DNA of 41,234 nt from Phocaeicola_A sp963624095 (GTDB taxonomy: Bacteria; Bacteroidota; Bacteroidia; Bacteroidales; Bacteroidaceae): positions 1 through 41,234 of the forward strand of contig CAVFNZ010000007.1 in assembly GCA_963624095.1 (NCBI GenBank). Reading direction: 5' to 3'. The notes beneath the pieces were generated by a model. That model was not told where the DNA came from. It saw nothing but the letters and a program-made list of their open reading frames with translations, and made no database searches. The translations under genes and the position numbers were made by a program. Below are positions 1-7,966 of this stretch, piece by piece. The first letter of the stretch is position 1; every line of letters begins with the position of its first letter.

Positions 1-915
1 GTTCTTATACACTCTTCCCGTTCTGCCAATTGTCATAAAGATACTACCTCCTGTCTCTTTCGGTGAAACGCCATACTTACCGGAATAACGTTTACTTGTG
101 GCATTCGAATAGACTGTTGACACACCTTTATTGGAAAAGTAGTGTGTGGAATTCATGTCGTTCTGTATGCCATAAGGAATTTCATCGTCCGCAAAAGTAT
201 AGTAGAACATATTGTCCTGATTGAAAATTTCTTTCAAGTCCGTTGAGCGGAATGAGGAAATCTTTCTTTTGTCTGTTGTTACGCAAATGACGTTTGCTCC
301 ACTTGTCTTGTTTGTTTCAGTGTTAATGTAGTTGTGTGAATAAGTTACCGTCAAGTTCACGGGTTTCCCCTCCATCACACCTTCTTCACGAGTCTGACTC
401 AACAGGTTTTCGCTATGTGTCCCGTTAGACAACAATAAGTCCAGTTCCGAATTGCCGTCCGCGGTCTCTTTCAAAATATAAAAACCTTGGGAGAACAGGG
501 TGGTAGCAATCAATTTTGCCGTTTTCGTAACAGCATAACCATTGCTCTTGGAAGAAACTTTTAGGCAGACAGTGTAGGTGTTCGGAGCGATGCTCACCTC
601 ATAATTCAGGTTCTTCTCTGTAGAAATCTCTACGGGCTGTTCGAACACTGAGGTGGAATAAGAATCCTGTTCGGGCACAATAGTCCACTGATACTCCAAG
701 TCGCTCTCGGCGTAGCCAGTCTCAATTTCCGGATTGATTTCCAATTTCTGCCCCATATAAGAGACTTTCGTGTAGGTGGATTCCTCAAAATCGGCTATGG
801 TAATGTCCGATATTGGTTGACCCTCCTTGCTGTCGTCATCGAAGCAGGATGTCAAGGTGAGTCCCGCTCCCATGAACAGGACAATCAACTTTTTGTTTAG
901 TATATCTTTTATCAT
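1..915 (-). CDS. PKD-like surface lipoprotein, partial (3' end off the window)
   Basis: I translated this directly from the minus strand. It is open for 305 codons from an ATG at 915 to the window edge, so the C-terminus is missing. The N-terminus has a lipoprotein signal ending in LTLTSC (Cys24), and the mature protein begins C-F-D-D-D; an acidic stretch right after the Cys is the known surface-export signal of Bacteroidota lipoproteins. The body is beta-rich, with a segment reading LEYQWTIVPEQ that resembles PKD/Ig-like repeats of the PKD-like family found next to DUF4843 genes in PULs. It is the last visible gene of the leftward susCD operon, 47 bp after the DUF4843 gene. The likely role is a surface glycan-binding accessory protein. 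The lipoprotein call is firm; the binding role is inferred from position. Confidence 0.75.
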   Translation of the reverse strand, partial: MIKDILNKKLIVLFMGAGLTLTSCFDDDSKEGQPISDITIADFEESTYTKVSYMGQKLEINPEIETGYAESDLEYQWTIVPEQDSYSTSVFEQPVEISTEKNLNYEVSIAPNTYTVCLKVSSKSNGYAVTKTAKLIATTLFSQGFYILKETADGNSELDLLLSNGTHSENLLSQTREEGVMEGKPVNLTVTYSHNYINTETNKTSGANVICVTTDKRKISSFRSTDLKEIFNQDNMFYYTFADDEIPYGIQNDMNSTHYFSNKGVSTVYSNATSKRYSGKYGVSPKETGGSIFMTIGRTGRVYKN

Positions 916-962
916 AATCGTTTCTTTTTGTTTTGATGAATGTTATCGTCACAGATAGTTGT

Positions 963-1733
963 TTACCAACCCCACATACGATCAATTATTACGGGTGTTC
1001 CGTCTTCTTCACGCAATACATCCAATCCGGCAGCCACTCGTTCCGCATTGACTTCTTCAAGCTTATTCTTGAAGAAAGAGCCCAAATAGAGAAGGTATCC
1101 ATCATCTGTACCCAAGGATTCAATGTAGTCATCATCCCATCTCTCACCCGAAACGTCAATCATGAACTGGTGTACTCCAGGGGTATAGTAACTCACATAA
1201 TAATCAAAATAGGTGCTCCATTTCGAGGGCTTGGACAGCTTGTCGGATATGATTATCGTGCGGCAACGGTCATCTTCGTAACCGGGTTTGAAATTTTCAT
1301 TTTCCTTGATGGAAATTTCAAGGTTGTACGCTCCATTTTTTAGCGAAGCATCGCGGAGCAATACTACTGGTATCTCTGTAGACACAGCACCCGCAGGTAC
1401 GACATAGTATTTCTTCAGACTTTCGTCGTCAAAGGCCACATAGTGTTTGCCTGCTACGGCATCGTTCTCGCTACCTGTTACTTGCTCGATGGCCAAGGTG
1501 CGATCGTAATCCTTCACAAAACCCAGCGTGGTGACTGTCAGCCAAACCGTGTCTTCCGTCACGGTAGAACCACTGTAAACAAACGAGAATTCTGTTTGGT
1601 CAGACTCGTATGAAGCGAGAGTCTTGAAGTTGAGCCAGCAGGTCTCCTCGCTGTATACCGACAGGTCTTTTTCGCAACTTGTCATTCCCGTCAGTCCGGC
1701 GAGCAACAACAATGTATATATACTTTTTTTCAT
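963..1733 (-). CDS. DUF4843 domain lipoprotein of a SusC/D locus
   Basis: This is a 256-residue lipoprotein with signal and lipobox ending GMTSC (Cys20), followed by E-K-D. The rest matches the pattern I know for DUF4843 proteins: an early WLNF segment, beta-sandwich repeats with AGKHYVAF and a C-terminal half rich in aromatics (FDYYVSYYTPGVHQFM). Such proteins lie directly after SusD in many Bacteroidota PULs. They are thought to be cell-surface accessory or glycan-binding lipoproteins, but their biochemical role is not established. It starts 12 bp after the susD stop, so it is almost certainly co-transcribed and perhaps translationally coupled. The stop is followed by 47 bp before the next lipoprotein gene. 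Confidence 0.85.
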   Translation of the reverse strand: MKKSIYTLLLLAGLTGMTSCEKDLSVYSEETCWLNFKTLASYESDQTEFSFVYSGSTVTEDTVWLTVTTLGFVKDYDRTLAIEQVTGSENDAVAGKHYVAFDDESLKKYYVVPAGAVSTEIPVVLLRDASLKNGAYNLEISIKENENFKPGYEDDRCRTIIISDKLSKPSKWSTYFDYYVSYYTPGVHQFMIDVSGERWDDDYIESLGTDDGYLLYLGSFFKNKLEEVNAERVAAGLDVLREEDGTPVIIDRMWGW

Positions 1734-1745
1734 GCTCTTACAAAA

Positions 1746-3227
1746 TTAGTTAGGGTTATATTCCGTGTTAGGAAGCGGAAGCACATAATCGGCTTCGGTT
1801 GCTGCAGCTGGACTCTTCCACAAGATGGTGGCAGAGTTGAGACGTTTGTAAGTGAAGAACATTTGCCCCTCTGCAAAGAACTCGCGTCGGTACTCGGCAA
1901 GCAATCCCTCCTTCAGTTCGGTTTCGTCTGCAAACGGGTCTGATGTCAGCAAAACCTCATGGCTACGCTGGTAGGTAATGTACAGACTGTTGGCCTCAGC
2001 CAAAGTAGGTGCCGTTTCCGTAGCGATTAAGTAAACCTCTGACATGCGCAACATCGGGATAAACTTGTGGTAATAAGAGGCATCCTCAGCGTCGTCGGCA
2101 TACCAATACTTCTTGATGGCCCATTGGGGCTGATTATAACTATCCGTGATGTTCTTGTTCCAAACAGCACGGTAACGGTTGTCGGATGCCGTGTTTACTC
2201 CTTCGAACAATGTGCTGTATTTGGATTGGTTTATCATGTAATAATAGTCTGCAGAGTAGAGTGATGAAGAGGCGCCGTCTGTCTCGCCAATCAACTTGCT
2301 GACCGTATAATCTTTCAGATTGTATTTGCTCAATTTAAACAATCCCTCTCCCGGCAAGCCGTAGCGGTTAACACCCGAAGCCAAGTCTGTGGTGCCACTC
2401 AACTCAAATTTCTGGTCTCCATCCTCTTCTTTCGCATTGATGACACTCATGGCCAAATTGTACGCCTCGGTCTTCTCGCCTAAATAGAGAGCCATACGGG
2501 CGTGCAGTGCGACGACCGCCCAATAGTTCAAGCGGAACGTACGGTTCTCCAAGAAATCATCGTCAGACTCTTTGTCGGTGCTGATCGGGTCGTTGGCCTT
2601 GAGCAACTCCTCGGCCTTTGTGATGTCCGCTTTCAAGTTCTCCACATACTTCTCGAAAGAATAGTATGCTGGCATCTCGTCTAAACTTGTAGTGTAAGAG
2701 TAGGGGAGCTCTACGGTTGTGGTGCCGCCTACGGGTACTTGACCGAAAAGACGGAGCAGGTCGAACTGGCAATAGGCACGCAAGGCGTAAGCCTCGCCTT
2801 CGATGACACTGCGTACAGTCTCGTCTTTGATAACTTCGCCACCTTCTTGCACGTGTTTGAGCAACACGTTGGCTTGCGTGATGACATTGAACAATCCGCC
2901 ATACATGGCTTTGATGGACGCTACGGCATTGTCGGATTCGTAGTCATGCTCCTGTAAGTAATAATTGGTGCTAAGTCCCTTGCTGTCTGAAGTTTGATTC
3001 CACAGGTTCGCCAATGATTCAATGTCGGTTATGGTCAATTTCTCGCCATAGATATCCTGGCTGCCCATCTGCATGTAGCAACCTATCAATGCACTGCGGA
3101 AACCCTCGTAAGTAGTGAAGAGGTCTTCTTCCTTGTCTTCCGTTTGCGACTTCACGTCCAACCAATCGTTGCAGGAGGTCGACAGACAAAGGAGAAGCGT
3201 TAAAGCAATATATAATTTCTTTTTCAT
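1746..3227 (-). CDS. SusD/RagB-family surface glycan-binding lipoprotein
   Basis: This 493-residue protein is the usual length for SusD homologues. The signal peptide ends in LSTSC (Cys19), and the mature N-terminus NDWLDVKSQTEDKEEDLF is typical of the family, as is the early segment YEGFRSALIGCYMQM. Downstream, helical TPR-like segments include EAYALRAYCQFDLLRLFG, a hallmark of SusD proteins, and the C-terminal half carries YHKFIPMLRMSEVYLIATE and an RREFFAEGQMFFTYKR segment, also conserved. SusD forms the lid on the SusC barrel and captures oligosaccharides at the cell surface. It begins 24 bp after susC ends and belongs to the same operon. The ligand cannot be read from the sequence. Confidence 0.96.
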   Translation of the reverse strand: MKKKLYIALTLLLCLSTSCNDWLDVKSQTEDKEEDLFTTYEGFRSALIGCYMQMGSQDIYGEKLTITDIESLANLWNQTSDSKGLSTNYYLQEHDYESDNAVASIKAMYGGLFNVITQANVLLKHVQEGGEVIKDETVRSVIEGEAYALRAYCQFDLLRLFGQVPVGGTTTVELPYSYTTSLDEMPAYYSFEKYVENLKADITKAEELLKANDPISTDKESDDDFLENRTFRLNYWAVVALHARMALYLGEKTEAYNLAMSVINAKEEDGDQKFELSGTTDLASGVNRYGLPGEGLFKLSKYNLKDYTVSKLIGETDGASSSLYSADYYYMINQSKYSTLFEGVNTASDNRYRAVWNKNITDSYNQPQWAIKKYWYADDAEDASYYHKFIPMLRMSEVYLIATETAPTLAEANSLYITYQRSHEVLLTSDPFADETELKEGLLAEYRREFFAEGQMFFTYKRLNSATILWKSPAAATEADYVLPLPNTEYNPN

Positions 3228-3251
3228 TGTTTCTGCGATTTATCGTTTGTA

Positions 3252-6200
3252 TTAAAACATTAATTTCACACTGGCCTGGATGTTGCGTGCAAACGGATAG
3301 GAGAGACCGCGCTCAACCTTCACGGACGACCAGTAGAAGAGGTCGGACATATTCACGCCGAAGATAACCGACTCCAGTTGGGTTCTGTTCTTCAACCACT
3401 CGCTGTCCCAACGGTATTGCAGACCTACGGACTGCAGTTCGAGCACGTTGTCGTCCATCACGAAGCGTGACGTGGCTTTTGAACTGAGTGCGGACACTTT
3501 CTTGAACGCTACCACGTCACCGGCTTGCAACCAACGGTTCTTCCATACACGCTCATCCACGTTTTGGTATCTGATGACGGTGCTGCTAACCTCCACTCTG
3601 TCGCGCAGGGTTGTGTTGTACATCTGACCGCCCCAATGGTAGGCGAAGGAGAGGTTGAAGGTGAAGCCTTTCCAAGTCAGCATGGAGCTGAGGATACCTC
3701 TGTACTTCGGATCCTTCTGTCCCAGGTAAACGATATCGGAGATATTCCAGCTGTTGGTTACTTGACCATCCTTATCCAAGTAGAGTTCATCACCGGTACT
3801 CGGGTCGATGCCCAACGAACGTACACCATAGATGGCGTTCTGCGGACGACCCACCTGCAAGAGGTTGGCGATTTCGACATTGCTGTTTGAAGTGAGGTAT
3901 TTCTCGTTCTGTGCCTGAATATCCTCGGAAAGTTCCGTAATCTCATTCTTGTTGTACATCAACTGGCCGCTCAGCATCCAGTTGAAACGATGGGCGGCAT
4001 CGCGGATGACGTATGCGCTCAACGAAGACTCGAAACCGATGTTCTTCACGGCACCCACGTTGGCGAGGTAAGAACTGAATCCCATGGAGAGGGGCAGGTT
4101 CATATAAGAAAGCAGGTCGGAGGTTTTCTTGGTATAGAAGTCGAACGTACCCTTGATGCGGTTGTTCCACAAACCGAATTCGAGACCCAAGTTGAGTTCA
4201 TCGGTGGTCTGCCAGGTCAGCTTGCTGTTGCCAAGGCCTTGCATCACGGCACCGCTCCAACCCATGTACTTCTGTCCTTGCTGGTAAGCATAGGTCGTTG
4301 TCGCACCGGTGGAGGAGGTCAACTGCGTACCGGTCTGTCCGTAAGAGAGTTTCAGACGCAGGTTGTTGATGACCTCGTTGCCCTTGAGCCACTTCTCGTT
4401 GTGGAGTGACCAACCGATACCGGCACTCCAGAAGGGAGCGTACTTCTTGTCGCTACCGAAGTTGGAGTTTCCGTCCACACGGTAGGAGAGGTCGACATAG
4501 TAACGGTTGTCGAAGGTATAGTTGGCGTTACCCGTCACACCCATGCGGCGATAGAATGCGAACGAACCGGTAGGACGGGTACTCTCGGCATACTGCTGGG
4601 CACTGGTCAGGTTGTTCACCGTCTCCGCACCGAAACCCTCCATAGAGAAGTAGTACATGTTGCTCTTGCTTTGCGAAGCGGAGAGGTCGAGACCGAAGTA
4701 GAGCTGATGTTTCTCGTTCAGCGTCTTTGTGTAAGAAGCCGTCAGGTTGGCATCGTAGCTGTAGGTCTTGCCCGTACCATAGTCGTAAGTACCCTTGCGC
4801 AACATACCATCTTCCGTCTTATAGGTACTTGTCTGGAATCGTGAATCGTAGGGTGACACGAACTCATCGCTGCCGTTCTGGGTAGAGGAGAGTCCCAACT
4901 GTCCACGGACAATCATACCGTCGAACGGATGCCACTCGATGGAGAAGTTATTGGTCATGCTCTGGTAGTCTGACTTGTCGAAAGAGGCTAATGACGCGTC
5001 GTACAACGGGTTGCCTTGGTTGTTCTGTGATTCCCACAATTGAACCAAGTTTCCGTTCTCGTCGTACGGTGACTCGTACGGCTGCAGCTTGGCGTATTCG
5101 CTGAACGTGCCGTATTTGCTCTCACGGCTACGGTTCAAACCCACGGAAGTGTAGTTGCGGAAGATTAAGTTTTTCACACGGTACATCAACGTGATGGCAC
5201 CGCTGAAGTTGCGGCGCTCGGAGTCTTTCATCGCACCTTGTGTGTTGGTGTAGGCGGCTGAAGCACTCCAACGGAACTCTTCGCTACCGCCTTCGAGACG
5301 GAGGTTGTAACGCTGACCGACACCCGTGTGCAACGGCTTGCTCAGCCAGTCGGTGTCCGTGCCGGACAACACTTTCTTCAAACGACTGTTGTAGGTATTG
5401 TCCAATCGAAGCTGGTATGCAGGATCGTTACTGCTGCTGGTATAGAGTCCGACGGCTTTCTCCAACGCCAACTTGTCCGCCGCGTTCAGCAGGTGGTACG
5501 AGGAGAGGTCGGGTACCTCGAAGGTGAGACCGACCTCGGCGTTCACTCTCAGCTTGCCGGCTTCCGGCTCCTTGGTGATGACCACGATGACACCGTTGGC
5601 ACCGCGCGAACCGTAGATGGCCGTGGCGGCGGCATCCTTCAGAATGTTGATAGACGCAATCTCATCGTCGTTGTAGTCCATCAACTTCTCTAACGAGATT
5701 TCAAAACCATCCATGATGATGAGCGGGGTGTTCACCGTGTTCTTTTGGGACTCGTTGAACTCCTGCAGGTCCGTAGGAATGGAGGCGTTACCACGGATGT
5801 TGATGGAAGGCAGGTTGTTCGGGTTACTACCGTTGAGGTTATCCATCTGGAAGTTGATGGATGCGTCGATATTCTTCAACGTCTGCAACAGGTTCTGGCC
5901 GCGGTACATGTCGAGTTGCTCCTCCGTGACGGTGGCTACGGAACCCGTATAGCTCTCTTTCGCTTTCTTGAAGATACCGGTCACAACCACCTCGTCCAGC
6001 TTCAGCTTGGCGTTCTCCCGCAGCACCAAGTTCAGCTCGCGTGCTCCGTTGTATTGAACGTCCACGGGCTCCATGCCGACGAAACTGAACGTCAGCGTTT
6101 CACCCGGACGAATGTCGATAGCGTATTTACCGTCCATGTCGGTAGCTACACCACGGTGTGTACCCTTCACCACTACAGTGGCACCGATTACGGGGTAATC

Positions 6201-6611
6201 GTCCTTGTCCGTGACCGTACCCACCAGTTTTTGAAGCTTCTGGTTACTCACGCTCTTCTTGGTGATTGTCACCATCTTTCCTTCCACCTTGAAGGTGAAC
6301 TGCGAGTTGGCGAAGACGCGGCTCAGCACGCTCTCTACCGACTCTTGGTTGGCTTTCACGCTCACGCGATGGAAAGAAGCCAGCTGTTCATTGTTGTAAA
6401 GGAAATCCATACCCGTCTGTTTGTGGATGGCATCGAACAACTGCTTGACAGTCGCGTTCTTCAGATCCAATGTGACGACGGGAGTCTCTGCGTTGGCGTT
6501 TGCCTGTGTCGGCTCGGGAAGCCTGTTGACGGCTTTCACCGACAGAGGTTGGCCTAAAAGCATACCGGATATCGCAATCAGGTATGAAACTCTTTTTAGT
6601 TCTCTCTTCAT
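3252..6611 (-). CDS. SusC/RagA TonB-dependent outer-membrane transporter with STN domain
   Basis: This 1119-residue protein imports oligosaccharides across the outer membrane using TonB energy. It has a signal peptide (about 1-28) and an STN secretin/TonB N-terminal domain (about 46-117, containing LKNATVKQLFDAI). A carboxypeptidase-D regulatory-like domain follows (about 129-200, with VIGATVVVKGTHRGVATDMDG), then a TonB-box-like LDEVVVTG (205-212), the plug, and a long beta-barrel ending in aromatic Phe (ASVKLMF). The plug includes the usual NILKDAAATAIYGSRGANGV. The STN domain is the part that in related systems contacts a FecR anti-sigma factor, matching the fecR gene 27 bp upstream. This supports regulation by transmembrane signalling from the transporter. 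Confidence 0.97.
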   Translation of the reverse strand: MKRELKRVSYLIAISGMLLGQPLSVKAVNRLPEPTQANANAETPVVTLDLKNATVKQLFDAIHKQTGMDFLYNNEQLASFHRVSVKANQESVESVLSRVFANSQFTFKVEGKMVTITKKSVSNQKLQKLVGTVTDKDDYPVIGATVVVKGTHRGVATDMDGKYAIDIRPGETLTFSFVGMEPVDVQYNGARELNLVLRENAKLKLDEVVVTGIFKKAKESYTGSVATVTEEQLDMYRGQNLLQTLKNIDASINFQMDNLNGSNPNNLPSINIRGNASIPTDLQEFNESQKNTVNTPLIIMDGFEISLEKLMDYNDDEIASINILKDAAATAIYGSRGANGVIVVITKEPEAGKLRVNAEVGLTFEVPDLSSYHLLNAADKLALEKAVGLYTSSSNDPAYQLRLDNTYNSRLKKVLSGTDTDWLSKPLHTGVGQRYNLRLEGGSEEFRWSASAAYTNTQGAMKDSERRNFSGAITLMYRVKNLIFRNYTSVGLNRSRESKYGTFSEYAKLQPYESPYDENGNLVQLWESQNNQGNPLYDASLASFDKSDYQSMTNNFSIEWHPFDGMIVRGQLGLSSTQNGSDEFVSPYDSRFQTSTYKTEDGMLRKGTYDYGTGKTYSYDANLTASYTKTLNEKHQLYFGLDLSASQSKSNMYYFSMEGFGAETVNNLTSAQQYAESTRPTGSFAFYRRMGVTGNANYTFDNRYYVDLSYRVDGNSNFGSDKKYAPFWSAGIGWSLHNEKWLKGNEVINNLRLKLSYGQTGTQLTSSTGATTTYAYQQGQKYMGWSGAVMQGLGNSKLTWQTTDELNLGLEFGLWNNRIKGTFDFYTKKTSDLLSYMNLPLSMGFSSYLANVGAVKNIGFESSLSAYVIRDAAHRFNWMLSGQLMYNKNEITELSEDIQAQNEKYLTSNSNVEIANLLQVGRPQNAIYGVRSLGIDPSTGDELYLDKDGQVTNSWNISDIVYLGQKDPKYRGILSSMLTWKGFTFNLSFAYHWGGQMYNTTLRDRVEVSSTVIRYQNVDERVWKNRWLQAGDVVAFKKVSALSSKATSRFVMDDNVLELQSVGLQYRWDSEWLKNRTQLESVIFGVNMSDLFYWSSVKVERGLSYPFARNIQASVKLMF

Positions 6612-6638
6612 ACTTACATAATTATTGATTAGGGTTAA

Positions 6639-7748
6639 TTATCTCGTTATTCTTATTTGTCTCTCTTTAATCTCGTAGCTGATCTCCACGGTCGACTTAA
6701 TGCCGTCCAGTATCACCTGTATATCCTCGTAACGGCTCAGGTTGCCGGTGAAATGGAGCTCCGCCAGCTGTTCCTCCTGGAAGCGCACGTCCATGTTGTA
6801 CCACAGCGAGAGCGTCTCCATGATGTTGCCGAGGGACTCGTCCTCGAAAACGAAGCGATTGCGGTGCCACGCCGTGTAAGGCTCCAGGTTGGCAACCTCT
6901 TTGTTCATGCGCGACTCGTTGGCGTTCCATCGGGCCAACTCGCCCGGCACCATCATCACTTCGGCCTGTCCGGGAGCGGTGATGCCGACGCAGCCCTCGT
7001 CCAACGCCACGATGGTGGTCTGCGGAGAGCGGGCGTTCACGCTGAACTTCGTGCCGTATTGCTTGACGGAGACTCCGTTCGCCTTTACGATGAAGGGACG
7101 TTTGGGGTCTTTCGCTATCGCGAAGTAGGCTTCGCCCGTGAGTGTCACCTCGCGCTTGTCCGCGCCGAAGTCGATGGGGTATTCCAGTTTAGAGAGGGAA
7201 TTCAGGTGGATGTCGGTGCCGTCCGGCAAGGTGATGTGGTACTCACCACCGCGTGGGGTCACCACGGTATTCTTCAGATGAGGTTGGATTTTCTTGGAGG
7301 GTTTGTAGATGAGATGTCCGTTCTTCTCCGAGCTCATGGTGACATCGTTGATGCGTATCCAGCCGAGCTCTTTCGTATTGCCCAGTTTCACATGCGTCCC
7401 GTTTTCCAGGATGAGCGTGGCTTGCGGACTTCCGGGGACAATCTTTTCGACGGGCGATTCCGTGGGGCTCAGCGTCAGCCACAGCGTGGTGGCCAATACG
7501 AAAGGCACGGCCCATGCGGCGGCCCACATGAGGCGACGCTTGAAGTTGGCGCGTTTCACGGCTTTCAGCGCGTGCGCTTGCCGTATGCGGTATTGCCGGT
7601 AAAGTGTGTGGTAGTTCTTGCGGCTGTCGAGCTTGGTCATGAAAGCCTCGTGCGATGGGTCTTCGTAGCGCCATTGACGCAGCTGTGCCGACTCCTCTTC
7701 CGTAAGGATTCCGGCAACGTACTTAGCCAACAATGCTTCTATGTTCAT
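6639..7748 (-). CDS. FecR-family anti-sigma factor (DUF4974)
   Basis: This 369-residue inner-membrane protein has an N-terminal cytoplasmic part (about 1-72) beginning with a LLAKYVAGILTEEES segment typical of these anti-sigma factors. One membrane span follows (about 73-93, AAAWAVPFVLATTLWLTL). The periplasmic FecR domain (about 160-250) carries TPRGGEYHITLPDGT and EVTLTGEAYFAIAKDPKRPF. A C-terminal DUF4974 domain (about 295-367) carries ESLGNIMETLSLWYNMDVRF. In the known scheme it holds an ECF sigma factor and releases it when the STN domain of SusC reports substrate. It is the first gene of the leftward arm. Unusually, no ECF sigma gene lies upstream: the next gene is divergent and encodes a glycosidase. 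The sigma partner would have to be encoded elsewhere. Confidence 0.95.
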   Translation of the reverse strand: MNIEALLAKYVAGILTEEESAQLRQWRYEDPSHEAFMTKLDSRKNYHTLYRQYRIRQAHALKAVKRANFKRRLMWAAAWAVPFVLATTLWLTLSPTESPVEKIVPGSPQATLILENGTHVKLGNTKELGWIRINDVTMSSEKNGHLIYKPSKKIQPHLKNTVVTPRGGEYHITLPDGTDIHLNSLSKLEYPIDFGADKREVTLTGEAYFAIAKDPKRPFIVKANGVSVKQYGTKFSVNARSPQTTIVALDEGCVGITAPGQAEVMMVPGELARWNANESRMNKEVANLEPYTAWHRNRFVFEDESLGNIMETLSLWYNMDVRFQEEQLAELHFTGNLSRYEDIQVILDGIKSTVEISYEIKERQIRITR

Positions 7749-7778
7749 AGTTTTATTATCTCTTAATATATAATGTAT

Positions 7779-7808
7779 AAGGGAGCGGGCTTCCGCCCTT
7801 CCTTTTTT
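7779..7808 (+). terminator. Terminator-like hairpin plus T-run inside the divergent intergenic region
   Basis: Read on the plus strand, AAGG (7779-7782) and GCGG (7785-7788) pair with CCGC (7793-7796) and CCTT (7797-7800), with a GCTT loop and a 2-nt bulge, then CCTTTTTT (7801-7808). This has the form of an intrinsic terminator for plus-strand transcription, yet no plus-strand gene ends here. On the minus strand the same hairpin would fold in the leader of the fecR mRNA, about 30 bases before its start codon. It could block antisense transcription entering from fecR or act as a leader structure; the sequence does not decide. Confidence 0.45.
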
Positions 7809-7854
7809 CTTAAATAACGAAAAGAACAGTTAACAGGGGTACAAGGGATGCGAA

Positions 7855-7880
7855 AAATATTCGAACTGCTAATAATATTT
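7855..7880. promoter_or_regulatory. AT-rich inverted repeat upstream of the GH127 promoter
   Basis: AAATATT (7855-7861) and AATATTT (7874-7880) form a 7-bp inverted repeat with a 12-nt spacer, ending 17 bp before the -33 box of the rightward promoter. The position suits an activator site. The sequence is AT-rich, and AATATT is its own complement, so chance is a real possibility. Confidence 0.25.
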
Positions 7881-7897
7881 ATAGATTAAGGATATAA

Positions 7898-7930
7898 TTT
7901 GGTTGCATTCAAGAAATAAATGTATATTTG
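7898..7930 (+). promoter_or_regulatory. Bacteroidota-type promoter for the rightward enzyme operon
   Basis: TTTG at 7898-7901 (-33 box) and TATATTTG at 7923-7930 (-7 box, consensus TAnnTTTG) are separated by 21 bases, within the 19-21 range known for the Bacteroidota housekeeping sigma. The expected transcription start is near 7937, giving a leader of about 30 bases before the GH127 ATG at 7967. This is the only strong promoter I found for the ten-gene-plus run to 36731. Confidence 0.8.
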
Positions 7931-7966
7931 TACACTTATTCTTAGAACCAAATATAAACTAATACC

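Noticed and set aside
6657..7766. A 369-codon plus-strand open frame mirroring fecR
   Set aside because: FecR and DUF4974 motifs on the minus strand are clear; the mirror frame is a by-product of codon usage.
7749..7966. A small ECF sigma factor gene hidden in the intergenic region
   Set aside because: The 218 bases are too short for a sigma factor of about 180 residues and contain no long open frame on either strand.
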